Assembly: GCA_003260075.1 (NCBI GenBank)
Contig: QLIY01000115.1
Span: forward strand, 151,568-215,567
Direction of reading: 5' to 3'
From: Phallusia mammillata
Taxonomy: Eukaryota; Chordata; Ascidiacea; Phlebobranchia; Ascidiidae
Length of the DNA: 64,000 nucleotides
Below the pieces are notes generated by a model. The model had not been told where the DNA came from, ran no database searches, and saw only the letters and a list, made by a program, of their open reading frames with translations. Below are positions 21,755 through 32,500 of this stretch, in pieces; positions within the stretch are counted from its first letter, which is position 1, and each line of letters begins with the position of its first letter. The position numbers and the translations under genes are program-made.

Positions 21755-23194
21755 GATTTAAAGGTTTTTAATTCCAAAAAATAAAGTTAATTTATTATTT
21801 TCACATGTAGATTCGACAAGGTGTGTACGACGTGTTACCTCGCTACACGCTACAATCGTTGACAGCCGAAGATCTTCGCCTATTGGTCAACGGTTGCGGT
21901 CACGTGGACTTACGTACGCTTATCAGCTACACACTGTTTAATGATGAAAGTGGAAAATCAGGTGTGTACAAAAATATTCACTCGTATATTTTTGAAAAAC
22001 TTTTGCCTCTAGCGGTTTTACATAATCGCACGTTGCTCCCCTTGTCCGCTTCTGAGAACGCACCGAAGCGACGTTAAAAGCGTAACCAAGCCAATTACGG
22101 CCGCAGGCGTAAGCTCGCTAAATATTTGACTAAAACACTGAGGTAATCCGAAACACTTCGTGCCAATAAAAGTTTTTGTCTGGCCCACGTCCAATGCCTA
22201 AAGAATTTTGGCTGAAAACCCCCCCCCCAAACACTGAGGTAATCCGAAACACTTCGTGCCAATAAAAGTTTTTGTCCAATGCCTAAAGAATTTTGGCTGA
22301 AATTTTTCCGACAATTCTTCAACGTGCAGCGCTTCGTAACGCAATTGATCAAAGTTTTTGAAGGTTTTTCGTCGAAATCATACAGACTTAGTATTGCAAA
22401 AAGGGCGTAACTTATAATACTGATCTCTGGCGCTTTCTGCTAAGTAATGCAGTAACCCTTTATTAAGGATCGATGTGTGACATAACCCACTATAATTAGC
22501 ACCTAGACAACGAAACCGCGACCGACGTACAACACTGTACTTGTGCAGCAGGTTCAGCAGAAAAACTTGTCCAGTTCAAACGTTGGTTCTGGGCGGTTGT
22601 CGATCGTCTGAGCTCATCCGACAAACAAGAGTTACTTTATTTCTGGACCGGATCACCTGCCCTTCCCGCAAGCGAAGATGGATTCCAACCAATGCCGACC
22701 ATCACCATTCGTCCGCCTGATGACCAACATCTACCTACGGCTAATACATGTATATCGAGGCTCTACGTACCTCTGTATTCAACTAGGTAAGGAAGCGGTC
22801 GGATAAATATTGCTATTTTGAGTTATGAAACTCAATGGGTTTTGTACGATGCATACATTGCACAGTGCTTCCACCCATATGCTCACACTCCTGTTTGTTG
22901 GAAGCAACAGGCAGAAAAGCCATGCCACTCTATGTTTTATTTAAGTTTTCTGACACTTTCAGTTGATTTTACGTGTGGATGAACACAAATTGATCGAATA
23001 CAAAATATTTTCCACAATGAAAATGTCGTTTTAGCGTCTTTAGTATGCGTGTCCTAATCGACTAAACCTTTGCAAAACAGTCGATTGCACCGGCCTTAAC
23101 TTTCTCACATAACTCGTTTTTTATATTTTACAGGCAAATTCTCAAGCAGAAGTTAAGTGTTGCGATCAAGACCAAAAACTTTGGATTTGTTTGA
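2367..23194 (+). CDS. UBR5: UBR5 (EDD/HYD) HECT E3 ubiquitin ligase, 5' part missing
   Basis: Forty exons encode about 2,167 residues collinear with the C-terminal 1,900 or so of vertebrate UBR5 (about 2,800 aa). The protein recognises N-degrons through its UBR box and transfers ubiquitin through a HECT cysteine, in nucleus and cytoplasm. Order seen: end of the N-terminal propeller region with the GIRDPIW motif (3018-3166), ankyrin-like stretch, UBR box, acidic and serine-rich linker, MLLE domain, HECT domain ending NFGFV-stop at 23192-23194. First exons: 2367-2446, 3018-3166, 3289-3427, 3590-3758, 3961-4102, 4389-4464, 4533-4623, 4837-5023, then one of 5256-5377 or 5608-5729. Other exons are listed under the domain entries. 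The N-terminal UBA and most of the propeller are not here; CBP/p300 sequence lies upstream instead. Two exons are broken by inserted sequence (83 nt in 8945-9197 and 19 nt in 11773-12015). Removing each insert restores the expected phase, so I treat them as assembly errors. Confidence 0.95.
5184..5243 (+). repeat. Poly-C run of 60, likely assembly join
   Basis: Uninterrupted C60 just before the first copy of a UBR5 exon (5256-5377) that recurs at 5608-5729. It is in the same class as the other poly-C runs listed here. Confidence 0.9.
5256..5377 (+). CDS. UBR5: Extra allelic copy of a UBR5 exon
   Basis: This 122-nt exon ([20 protein letters not shown]...) and the copy at 5608-5729 differ at about five positions, one of them changing Thr to Ala. 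The similarity runs on into the downstream intron. The exon starts in phase 2 and ends in phase 1, so using both copies in tandem would shift the frame. Only one belongs in the mRNA. I regard 5608-5729 and 5256-5377 as two haplotypes left side by side. Confidence 0.85.
5467..5476 (+). repeat. Poly-C run of exactly 10, likely assembly join
   Basis: It ends the first haplotype copy of the intron that follows the duplicated UBR5 exon. The matching intron after 5729 continues normally past the same point (tattctatcaaaa). Confidence 0.85.
5845..6816 (+). other. UBR5: UBR5 UBR box (N-degron-binding zinc domain)
   Basis: Exons 5845-6002, 6172-6263 and 6645-6816 carry the UBR-type zinc finger. Its dense Cys/His pattern includes [36 protein letters not shown] and AYCDCWEKC. 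It matches vertebrate UBR5 almost residue for residue, including the [11 protein letters not shown] segment. In the family this fold coordinates three zinc ions and binds basic N-terminal residues of substrates. The donor at 6264 is a non-consensus gttcgt, fixed by the reading frame (K-L-K-R). Confidence 0.95.
8015..8100 (+). repeat. Retroelement-end-like repeat with CTGATGA...CGAAAC motif
   Basis: In the 7821-8443 UBR5 intron, a TATATAAACG block is followed by CTGATGA (8059-8065) and CGAAAC (8078-8083). A related segment lies on the minus strand at 60190-60325. CTGATGA followed by GAAA is the conserved core of hammerhead ribozymes, which in animals often mark ends of Penelope-like retroelements. 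The helices here are poorly formed, so this is a decayed copy at best. Confidence 0.4.
9026..9038 (+). repeat. Poly-C run inside UBR5 exon, with 83-nt duplication
   Basis: Exon 8945-9197 contains the same coding stretch twice (8956-9025 and 9039-9108, offset 83 nt) around this C run. The 83-nt offset breaks the frame. Deleting one copy gives a 170-nt exon with exactly the phase its neighbours require. Confidence 0.9.
11254..11264 (+). repeat. Poly-C run, join before second allele of acidic exon
   Basis: Downstream sequence 11265-11469 repeats the end of exon 10827-11026 and its intron up to about 11253. It has several substitutions and lacks roughly 90 bp of intron. This looks like the second haplotype of the same locus. 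Confidence 0.85.
11963..11981 (+). other. UBR5: 19-nt insertion containing N in UBR5 exon
   Basis: Exon 11773-12015 contains a repeated catatatgttgat with an N at 11968. An inverted copy of the same exon at 13413-13856 lacks these 19 nt and reads [15 protein letters not shown] in frame. The insertion is therefore a sequence error. Without it the exon is 224 nt and phase-correct. Confidence 0.85.
13401..13412 (+). repeat. Poly-C run, left edge of inverted segment
   Basis: It abuts the inverted copy of the 11.7-12.2 kb region. Class as for the other poly-C joins. Confidence 0.85.
13413..13856 (-). pseudogene. UBR5: Inverted copy of UBR5 exon 11773-12015 and flanks
   Basis: The reverse complement matches about 11709-12183, including acceptor, whole exon and downstream intron, with a few substitutions. 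Both edges are poly-C runs. The exon frame is intact and lacks the 19-nt N-containing insertion of the forward copy. I infer a second-haplotype contig placed in the wrong orientation rather than a biological inversion. Confidence 0.85.
13857..13868 (+). repeat. Poly-C run, right edge of inverted segment
   Basis: It bounds the inverted UBR5 exon copy on its right side. Confidence 0.85.
14078..14087 (+). repeat. Poly-C run of 10 between two copies of element end
   Basis: 14004-14077 and 14088-14166 repeat the right end of the hAT element (aataaattgtactgtgaaatc through the cagatggga terminus). The second copy carries a few extra bases. Confidence 0.85.
14629..14709. repeat. Imperfect palindrome with arms of about 36 bp
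   Basis: The arms begin CCAAGCATTCCC (14629) and end GGGAATGCTTGG (14709). They pair over most of their length through GGCTAGAAA/TTTCTAGCC around a loop of about 8 nt. It lies in the UBR5 intron 14542-14878, directly left of an interspersed repeat. It resembles a MITE or foldback relic; no target-site duplication was identified. Confidence 0.7.
14720..14833 (+). repeat. Interspersed repeat, copy 1
   Basis: Shares with 51061-51169 the blocks TTCAACAGGCCTGG, ACCGCTGGTCT, GCTTCAGGG and ATGTTCATC in the same order and strand at similar spacing. The family is unknown; it may be a SINE or MITE. Confidence 0.65.
18200..18332 (+). repeat. Minisatellite rich in tactttggtatatacag
   Basis: Irregular tandem repeats of a unit of about 21-33 nt built from TACTTTGG, TATGGTATATAGTAC and ATACAGTAC. 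It lies in the UBR5 intron before the MLLE exon. Confidence 0.75.
18451..18988 (+). other. UBR5: UBR5 MLLE (PABC) domain
   Basis: Exon 18451-18561 plus the first third of exon 18894-19136 encode the MLLE helical domain. It has the family signature IGERLFPKV, then KVTGMLL, then the hydrophobic ELLLLLRSE helix and a final VSEAIDQLL helix. In UBR5 and poly(A)-binding protein this domain binds PAM2 motifs of partners such as PAIP proteins. The rest of exon 18894-19136 is a hydrophilic linker leading to HECT. Confidence 0.92.
21663..21752 (+). repeat. Poly-C run of 90, likely sized gap
   Basis: In the intron between HECT exons 21523-21639 and 21811-21961. No flanking duplication is seen, so this may be a gap of estimated size rather than an overlap failure. 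Confidence 0.85.
22219..22228 (+). repeat. Poly-C run of 10 with duplicated intron flanks
   Basis: 22134-22218 and 22229-22301 repeat the same HECT-region intron sequence (aaacactgaggtaatccgaa through gaattttggctgaaa). The second copy lacks about 12 bp. Confidence 0.85.
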
Positions 23195-23283
23195 CTCGTA
23201 TGCCACGATCACATTGAAAAGTTTTGCGGAACGATGTAATTTTCTTTCATTCGTGGTGCTCGATGTGTTTGCGTTTCGGTTTA

Positions 23284-23289
23284 AATAAA
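23284..23289 (+). terminator. UBR5 polyadenylation signal
   Basis: AATAAA 90 nt after the UBR5 stop codon. Confidence 0.75.
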
Positions 23290-26200
23290 AGGCACACACG
23301 TTCCGTTGAAAGCATGTTGTATTTTTGGCAATGAACGTGCCACTGCAGTTGGTTGAACGATTACACCAGTAGTTATGCAATAATTGTTGCTCGAACTATT
23401 ATGACCTGATGATCGATTATGACTTCTTCGTTTCTGCGAAGTTTGAAAATCAATTCTTCAAATGTGCAACTTTTGTTAAAATACGTGGCACTTGGTTTAG
23501 CCTAACTTGCCTTACTTATCCCACCCATATGTTATTTAAAAAGGCTACACTGCGGCTTAAGAAGTTTTTAAGTTTGATTTTGCTAACGTTGAAAGGTCAG
23601 TTGTTCGATGATTATTTTAAACTGTATCGAACACAATTATTATTGTTCAATTTGTAAAACTTGTTAAGGTCATCACTATTTGGATTAGCTCATTTTGTTT
23701 CTATGTCCTACAATTTTAATATATTTTAATCTAGCATCATATTTTATGTTAAAATCCCAAATGTCGCACACGACCAGACAAACTACCTGCCTGCAACACC
23801 ACAAAGACAACTTCACAGGTACGAAATTGCAATCTGATTGGTACCTTGATGTCTTATCTCACATGCAAGAACCACATTTACAACATTAAGACGAAAGATA
23901 ATTTTCTTTGGAATTTACAAAACTGTGAATTACCACATGCAAAACCATTTAGCTGATTATTAACGGAAACTAGGTTATTCTTCAATGTGCATTAGCCGGT
24001 TGTAGCCGAGGTGCTTTTATCCTACCAGGTCAGTGACTCCAAATCTGTTTTGATCCGTGACAATTTATTTAATTTAAATCGGTTTGTGGTTAACCACGTG
24101 ATAGGACAATAGGAGTTGTGCAGCCATTGCTTCACTAAAATAACAGCTTAAAATTTGAAGCAGAAGGGTAAAATAAGTTTCAATACCTCTGTGACCTATT
24201 AAATATCTTTACTGCTTGGCCAACGCTGCCATATTGGATTACCTTCATTTGAACCTTAGAAGCCTATAAAAAACTAAAGCTTTTACTAAAATGTTTTACT
24301 CAACGGGTTAGATCGTTTACAATAAATCAATTAAAACTGGAAACAACCAAACCACAAACAAAGCAGACCTGTAGCCTTCACTGAAGAATACCAATTGAAA
24401 TTTGGAAATGCTGGGGATGATAAAAAACCTTGTTTTCCAACTCTAAAACACACATCTAGCCATTGTGTTAATACCACTTTAACGGCCAATTTTGACGTTC
24501 TTCACAATTTGCAGCTGTAACAACAGCACGTTAATGCATAAATTGCATGTGTCGGAATGCTGCAATATGCCAGATATCATGACTTTTCTGTAAAGGTCAA
24601 AGTTATTTTATTTTAGATTTACATGTTTTTTAATAACTTGGTAAAATTGTTACAATTTTGTTACAATTTAAAATTGTAAATAAATTTACAGATTGCTTCT
24701 GGCACAAATGATACAATAATGCAGTTAAATATAACTCAATGCCGAAAAATGGTCGAGTGAACTCCAGGAAAAATGTGTAAATGCCTTTTCAATCATCTTC
24801 GCATTGTTTTATTGAAATACGTTTTTACTGCCAGACACACCTATCTGGGCAATATTTTACAACCTTACTATTTAATTATTCACCACGGTTACCACTGTAA
24901 TTAAGTGTCTGTATCAAGGTGCCGAACTTTATCCTATCGTGAAATGTTCACTAATTTTGGCCTCAAATGTCGAGCCTACCTGCTTGTCTAGATAACGGAT
25001 TTTCGTAAACGTCGCAATAACAAATCATGATTATCAGTTACCGGATCTTTTGTTGGAATCGTCTACCTCTCTGAGCGATATTATTCACGATTAGAGTTGT
25101 CGGGCGCCAATGCTTGACCGGTCAAAAACGTGAAGCTCGTTTGAATACATTGAAACGCCTTACCTTCAAATATATGGGTCGTCGGTCGGTTTTGCAATGA
25201 TAGGTAGGGAATAGTTTTCGCTTATGCTTGGGGATTGGTGAAGTGAATGCTAGATTACAGTTGGTTAGGTCAGTCGTGGTATGCGAGCGTCTTTCTTGTG
25301 TCGCTTTGCACGCACAGAAGAACGCTTTCTTTCAGTGTTGTCGGCAGGCGTCAACATGATCTGATGTGCGCATGGAAAGATGTTCGCCCCCTTGCTAGTG
25401 GAGTAAAATAAGGAAAGCGCCAAAGCATCGTTTTAAAAGCAGAACTGGCCAGTAGAAATTGTAAAGTGACAAAAAATTGAAACCTGTTGTTGTTTTTAAA
25501 GTTTTGATTGAAGTTTGAAAGTTGCATTTAAATCTTTAGTTTTTAAGACCTTATGCGTGAGATGCCAGTTAGTTTGTTAACACAATGGTGAAGGTCAGAG
25601 AAATCTATTTTTACAACAACAGTCACAAGTCTTTTTACAGTGACTTAGATGCTTTCTATTTCTGAATTCCGATCAAGGTTTTGTGTAAACGACCAGATTT
25701 CTTATCATAGCGCTTGTTGTTTGACTGCAGGCCAGTGTATCTGCTGTCTTTGTATCTATATTGTATTTCCCCACTAAAGATATATTTGAAGACGCTATAA
25801 GACTTTTTAATAAAGGTTGCCTGGTGAAAAGGAATTGCATATGCATAGGTGAATGCAAGGACTACTTCAAACACTTTTGCTGAAATGGCAGTCGAACAAT
25901 TAGTCAATCAATTAATTATTAGATGGTTGGTATTCAGATTAGTAGAAATCCATGGCTGTACTAACGTAAAATGTTTTCGTAAATTTGTCGTTATATAGCT
26001 AAATGGTTTTGTTAGTTGTTAATATAAAAAAGCAAATAAATATTATTTCTAACTAAAGGCTTTCGAAATGTACTGCCGCATTAAGATTGTTTTTTTGGTG
26101 TTCTGTGTAATGCGTTTAAGTTTGACTCAAGAAAGCATAACTTAAAAATTTTGTATTTCATCTCAACCTGTTGGGGTGGAGATTTTCATTCAATCGTTCT

Positions 26201-29200
26201 GCTGCAGTTTGCATCTAAGCACAATACTCGGTATTTCTAGACAATACCGCATATGCGTAACATCAGTTGACATTGCAGACAAAAATTATGGACCGTAATA
26301 TAAGTGGACTTAAAGATGATAATTTCAATTTTAAAAATGTCATAAATGCAAGTGCGGTCAAATAAACCATGTTCCCAGAAAAAGTGTTATAAGTAATGGC
26401 AATTACTTCTTAGAAAGATTGCATATTGCTAAGATCACATAATGTTAAGTTTTGCATAACGTTAACGATTAACAAAATATAACCACAAATAATGATTTAA
26501 TTATAGTACGCCTAAAATGATTCATTTTTATATTTGTTATTTATTTCTATTATCTCAAATTTTAAACAAATTCATGACGTCTTCCTTAACTATTAAACAA
26601 AGACTAGCAAAACGTAACTCATAACCTATTTGTGACTGACGTGTTTTGCATATAGCATGATTATATTGTCACATTTTTATTTTTATTACCATACGTGTCA
26701 CAGAACTTAGGTCCTATGTGAGGTATTGTACGCACGCTGTCTAAAACGTGTTTGGCTAAAGCTTTCGGTTGACTTTGTGCGCAGACTTATGCATGCCTTT
26801 TTATGAACATTTACCAAAAAAAATCCTGTTTTAAGTACGTGTGTCTCGGGGAATTGATGCCATCAAAACGTGACTTATTTTGATCGGGGTTTAGGTACTA
26901 CAAAATGGACCTTTTTGGGGTGTTTCCTGATGTCAACGTTTACGTCCATTTTATGAAAGTCTTATATAGGCCCCGTTTCTTAAGTGCGGATAAAAAAAAC
27001 GATAACTGAGGTAAAAGTATTGTAATTCGAACAAAAATACAACAAAAAAAGTTTATTTTGCTGCATTTTTTCAAATATTTGCACTCTAACAACAACTGGC
27101 TGGTATTGCACAAAAATGTAAATGGTGGGTCCTCGTTTCGTTGGTTGGCGTTGGTCAATATCATAATTATCATCAAAACGTTGGTTTTGTAAGAATCAAC
27201 TCTTAAGAGAAAAGTGTTGTATCTATTTGTTTTCGAATTGTAAGCCTTAATTGATCAATTCATTAGTTAATTTGCTTTGTTTCGGAAAATACCAAGCTGA
27301 TACTACGTGCACAGACGAGATAGATTGGTTTCGGAAGGCTGTGCCGCTCGGTAGGCCCAACTCCAACAATTTTTTTTCATTTGCATGTTATTTTTCACTG
27401 AACACCGTTATTTAGCTAAAACTGATAACATTTCGTGCACACCGTTACGACGAAGAAAATTTCAAGGTATAATATTTTTGTCTTGATATTTCAGGCCTCA
27501 GTCTCCTCACGTAAAAACAATTAGTTTTTCTTGCAAAGCTATTGGACAAATTCAAAACACGTGCTACAATATGCTAATTTAATACTTGGGGAACAAAAAT
27601 GGCACCTAAAAAGAAAAGTTTCAAGGTTCGGTGAAACTAGCAATGTCGCTAAAGATTGTTACCAATATTTTTACGAAACAAGGCAAATATTATACCGTAC
27701 CGTTGTGGTTGTAGAACATTTTACGCCAGTATTATGTTACTGTTGCTGTGTTAAAAGACCTAAGTTGTTGAGCAAAACGTTTTGCTTAAATCAGCGTGTA
27801 ACATTTGTGATAAATAAGTTCGGTAAAGATCATTAGAAAACAACGTTTTTTTCGTTTTAGCGAAATCGGTTAGTCACCCTGTGATCATTTGCAACGCACA
27901 TTGCAACAATAGATTTGTTTCACTACTGCTATGGCGTAATATTCTTTCTGCGAAACCATTAAGAAAACAATTAATGCAACATGAATTTTCCTATAGTTGT
28001 TTGTCGACATTTCCTCTATTTTTGGACATTGAAAAGTATTGCAAATTCACCGAAAACGTATTGCATGTTCACTGTGAGAAACACGCAGAGAATATTAATC
28101 TTTACGACTGAGTAAAGCGTCCATTAAAAAGAAACGAAAAGTACTGTTTAAAAAGATGGAAATTCAAATAATTCACGACGCAACATTTTTTTACCATGGT
28201 AAATTGAACTCACACATTTTCCCTCTAGCCATTCGCATTACACATTGGATAAAATCTATTACGTCCTTTTTACACTTTGCAACCTGAACCTGATCTGTAT
28301 TATCGTAATCCAATCTTGTGTCGTTATAGCGAATTTGTTGACTCACGCATACAACCTACTTCAAGTTACTTTCAGTAAGGCTGATTTGCGAAGGTTAATA
28401 CAGATTACTAACGGTCATATAGCCTAACACCCAATCTTTACGGCGTAAATTAAAAAGTAAACAAAGTGATTTGCGTTATTTGTGTTTTACTGGCAATGTG
28501 ATTAGTACTGATAACTAACAATTTGATCATGGTAAAGTGATGTACTGTTAATTATATTTTAGCTCTTCAACTCTTGGCATTGTGGAATAATGAAAATGTC
28601 AATGTAAAATCAGTGGCTGTAAGTTGGTTTTCTGTGTAAAGAACCCCTTGTGTCACGTTTTTACTGAAAACTTGTGGTTGATTTTTGGACGGCAATGAGA
28701 CCAACACATTTTGCCGAGTTAACCGTGATCCGAAAGCATGAATTACATTACAAATAGTGGTGTACCGATGGTTCGGTTTACCGAATTTATATGTGGCCGT
28801 ATTAGCAATTTAAATCTTTTACGCAAACAAAAAATAGCTTCTAAAACACCAAAAAAGTGTAGACTACAGGCTTTGATTCCCGATTTTACTAATGAAAGCG
28901 TGATTTGCATTTAAGGTGTGAAAAGTATCATTCTAGTCTAATTACGTACCAGTACACAATATTAGAGCTAAAACTAACATCGCTTTAACTATGTGTTTAT
29001 TTTTTATCGTTTTCCGGCTAATGATTAGTAACTAATTTGCAGACTGATAACGACAACAGATGCAATCTTAAACCGGCTGAACTAAAATAATTTTTATGTC
29101 TGTATATGGGTCAAGCGCGCCAGCACTTGTTATAATTATAGACTTTATATGAGCTGCTTTTTGACGGGAACGTGTTTTTGTTATAAAGCCAGTTTGAATG

Positions 29201-29571
29201 TTGGACTTTCGCAAAAAGTTGAAAATAGGTCAATTGTACTTTCAAAAATCTCAGGAACGCAATAAGGCAGTTGAGTCAAAGCACACTGTGTATTTTAATG
29301 CAAGTAATGGTTTTATTTCTGGGCCACATCAGGCGTATTTTTTTCGTGCACACGCCTAACCTGAAAACCACATCCGAGTCGCGTTTACTAATTATTAGTC
29401 ACTTGATGTGGACCAGAGAAATTTAACCTAACGTTTCTAGGTGTGTTCTTAACCATTATTCTTCTACCCCACACTTAGAAACTTCGGCTGACATTTTTGT
29501 TAAGGTAGTTGTAAAGATAACAGGTGCGATACCTTAAGCAGGGCCAGGAATAACTGACTTCCAATAGCATC
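23290..29571. other. Intergenic stretch, no gene supported
   Basis: About 6.3 kb, AT-rich. ORFs are short, lack family resemblance and show no splice-consistent chain. It must contain the promoter of the trefoil/TSP1 gene, but no clear core element could be picked out by eye. No RNA gene recognised. Confidence 0.6.
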
Positions 29572-29580
29572 ATTTTGCAG
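29572..29580 (+). promoter_or_regulatory. Splice acceptor just upstream of start codon (possible trans-splice site)
   Basis: ATTTTGCAG ends 19 nt before the ATG at 29600. No upstream coding exon is needed. It could accept a 5' UTR exon or, as is common in Ciona, a spliced leader. Confidence 0.5.
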
Positions 29581-29599
29581 GGTGCTGTGTAGCGGTAGG

Positions 29600-32500
29600 A
29601 TGTGGACCAATTTGTTATTTATATATTTTGTTTTGGTCTGCACCTGTACGAGAAACACTGCGCAAATAATTGCACCTTTAGGTAAGAAATACTTGTGTTT
29701 TGCTTTGTTTGTATTGATTAGCCAACGTTATTTATTTGTGTTTTTTCGACATTGGTTCTTAATTGGTGTGAAATTTTGGCTAGAACTATTGATATTTCTA
29801 CCATCACACTGGTTTTTAACATTTTGCGTGTCAGGAAAATTGATGTTGAATGCTAGCAACAAATAATGAATTACACAACAATACATGTTGATCAATGGAC
29901 TGCATTGTAAAAGGTTATCATATGTAGTGAAAGATTAAGGAGTTTCTGTAGCGGAACCATGAAATATCATGCGCATACAGCGCGACATTTCAGGCCTCCA
30001 TGCTCGATTTTACCTATTACTGCATGCGACAAGGCACATTCGCTAAATACGCCCACGTTATTCAAAGGATAAACACTAGGGACATATTCTTTAACATTTA
30101 TTTTCGCACAGTCACAGCCTTTTGCAACTTTTAGTATAAGTAAAGCGTAGAGACAAACTTTTTTGGGAGAGGGATTTAATAGTTTGTAAAATATCACATG
30201 TGCTTTGCACTGCTTGTTTAATGCAATAAACATACTTTTTCTTAACTTATTGTTTCTAAACATATAGTTTTAATTTTTCCTTCTTTTATGCCTAAGTAGG
30301 CATTTGTGTTGGTTTGGTTTCACGAAGACGAGTTTTGATGGACTTCATTCATTGAGTGAAAAAATGTTAATCCCAAAATATGCAAAGCATGCCAAGAACA
30401 ATTCATTCAATGTTTCTCATGCATTTGTAGACGAAGGCGATTGTTGCGACCAAGAAGCGTCAACTCGCGTTCCGTGCCCCGCCGGAGGGGACCTACACAC
30501 GGCGTCATGCCTCGAAAATGGCTGTTGTCATGACGATGGGGGAGATGGCACCGATGCGCCTGCCTGTTTTGCAAGAAAGGGTATTTTGGAAACAAGCTTT
30601 GCGATTTAGCATGAATTAATCTTCTTGTAGCCAAATTTAAAACCTTGCTTGAATTTCCATATTTCAGAGAGACCTTGTGGTCGTTGCAAAGTCAATCCAG
30701 TAAATAGAACACCGTGTGGATATTGGTCAGAGACTAAGGAATTTTGCGAGGAGATGGGTTGCTGTTATGATAAGCAAACTTTCCCTTACTGCTATAGGAC
30801 AGCAGGTACGACAACGCCTAAATACCGCAGTAGTTGGTTGCCCGATTTTCGCAATGCCCGTTCTTGTTTACATTATGTTGTCACATGATATTTTGCGTTG
30901 ACATTTTTCCGTCTTTTGTCCGAACTAGATTTCACGGTTTAATTTTATTGTCGTGTATTTTGCTTGAATCACATACCAATTAAAACAACAAAATAACTGA
31001 CATAATAAAGTTTGTTTATGAATGATACTTAGCATAGAAAACACATAGGTTTAGTCAAACGTTTCGTTAACGGTTTATCGATCTCAAATCAGCAGCATTA
31101 AGCCACATTCGCTGCTGTTTAAAACACTTCCACATAACTAACATGATCACGGTACAGACAAGAAGCCGAGAATTATGCCTTTGCCGAATCGGAATCTGGA
31201 ACCTGTATTCGATGCGACCCCGCCTCCGAGAAACAGCGACTACTGGAAAGCTTATGGACCAGAAGAGAAATACTTTAATCCTGTATTCAGGGAAATGTTG
31301 GAGGTCTACTGCCCAACAGAATACGACCGAAAACGCTGCGGCCATCGTAGTGTCAATAGGTGTGGTTGAATTTGTTAACTAATTTGTCTACTGTATACGC
31401 AATCGTGAATAACGGGCAAAAAGCAATAGTCTTAGAGCAAAACAAGCTACGAAAATAAAAACTTAAGTCTTTTCAGTTGGTTACATTTTTTAAACATTTG
31501 TTTAGTTGCCCATGTTCACCACAACACAAACACACGTGGCATTTCATTCATGTTAAACTTTAAAAGTATTTATATATATTGAAAATGAGTTCTAAACTCT
31601 TTGTTTATAGAGACGAGTGTATAGATCAAGGATGTTGCTGGAATCCAAGTCTTGGAAATCCAGTGTGCTTTTATACACATAGCAAAGCAAAGACGAACGG
31701 CCCAGTCCTTGGTAAATATCAAATGTTCGCTTTAGGCTGAATAAAGTTAGTTATAGGTCGTAGCGCCAACCTGTTGCCGAAGGGCAGGTTATCAGCCACT
31801 GTGGGTGTTTCTTAAAATTGCAGGGAATTTCGGAAAACTATGTAGCGCTTGGGTTCGCATGTTGCAAACCTTGAAACAAATATTTCTAACTTTTCTCCCC
31901 ACGCTGCCACAGGCGCTCTTATTGCGTCTCTGATCCGTTTAAGTTTTTGGTTATGCTGAGAACCATTGTCTGATCCACGACGAGATATTGTCTGCATTGA
32001 CGTTGCTCGAATATCCAGCACCTAGTTTTACCACATAAATAATCACAACAGGCTTTCTGCATGACAGATCGTGCGATTGCAAGAGGCGTAGTACTGAATT
32101 AGTCTGGTCTTCCTGGCATTATGTGCGACGATTTGTAGTTGTGGCTTGAAATATGTATGTAAATGATGAAAATAGGTGTGGGTGGACTTTGTTTTAATAA
32201 CCTTAACACATTTTGCAGACGCAGTGATGCAACAGTTTGTACAACGAAACAAAACCACTGATGAATCGCACAATCACATTGATGCTTCACCCGTTTCGCA
32301 ATTCAGCTACGAAAATGTTTCTGTTACACTCGAGTGCCCTCTGGTGACTGACCGATCTACCAAAAAGTCATGTCACTCTAGTACAAGGTACTGGACTGAA
32401 AACGTTTTAAATAACAAATATTAGGCTAAAGAAAATCAAAAAATTCAAATTTGAACATGTAAAACAAATTGCTTCCATCAACTATTTTACCCAGTCTAAA

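Larger units (their letters stand above)
19388..23194 (+). other. UBR5: UBR5 HECT catalytic domain
   Basis: Exons 19388-19617, 19690-19842, 21523-21639, 21811-21961, 22552-22786 and 23134-23194. The domain opens with [14 protein letters not shown], has the N-lobe block [16 protein letters not shown], and the C-lobe ends [15 protein letters not shown]. The catalytic cysteine of TANTC is codon 22749-22751; in the family it forms the thioester with ubiquitin. The C-terminal KNFGFV tail is intact. The 19843-21522 intron (1.7 kb) holds no further exon that I can see. Confidence 0.95.

Noticed and set aside
25656-25907. Minus-strand ORF of 83 codons in the 23-29 kb intergenic stretch
   Set aside because: No family resemblance, signal, motif or splice context; typical of chance ORFs in AT-rich DNA.
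27531-27836. Plus-strand ORF of 101 codons
   Set aside because: Low-complexity composition, no recognisable domain and no supporting neighbours.
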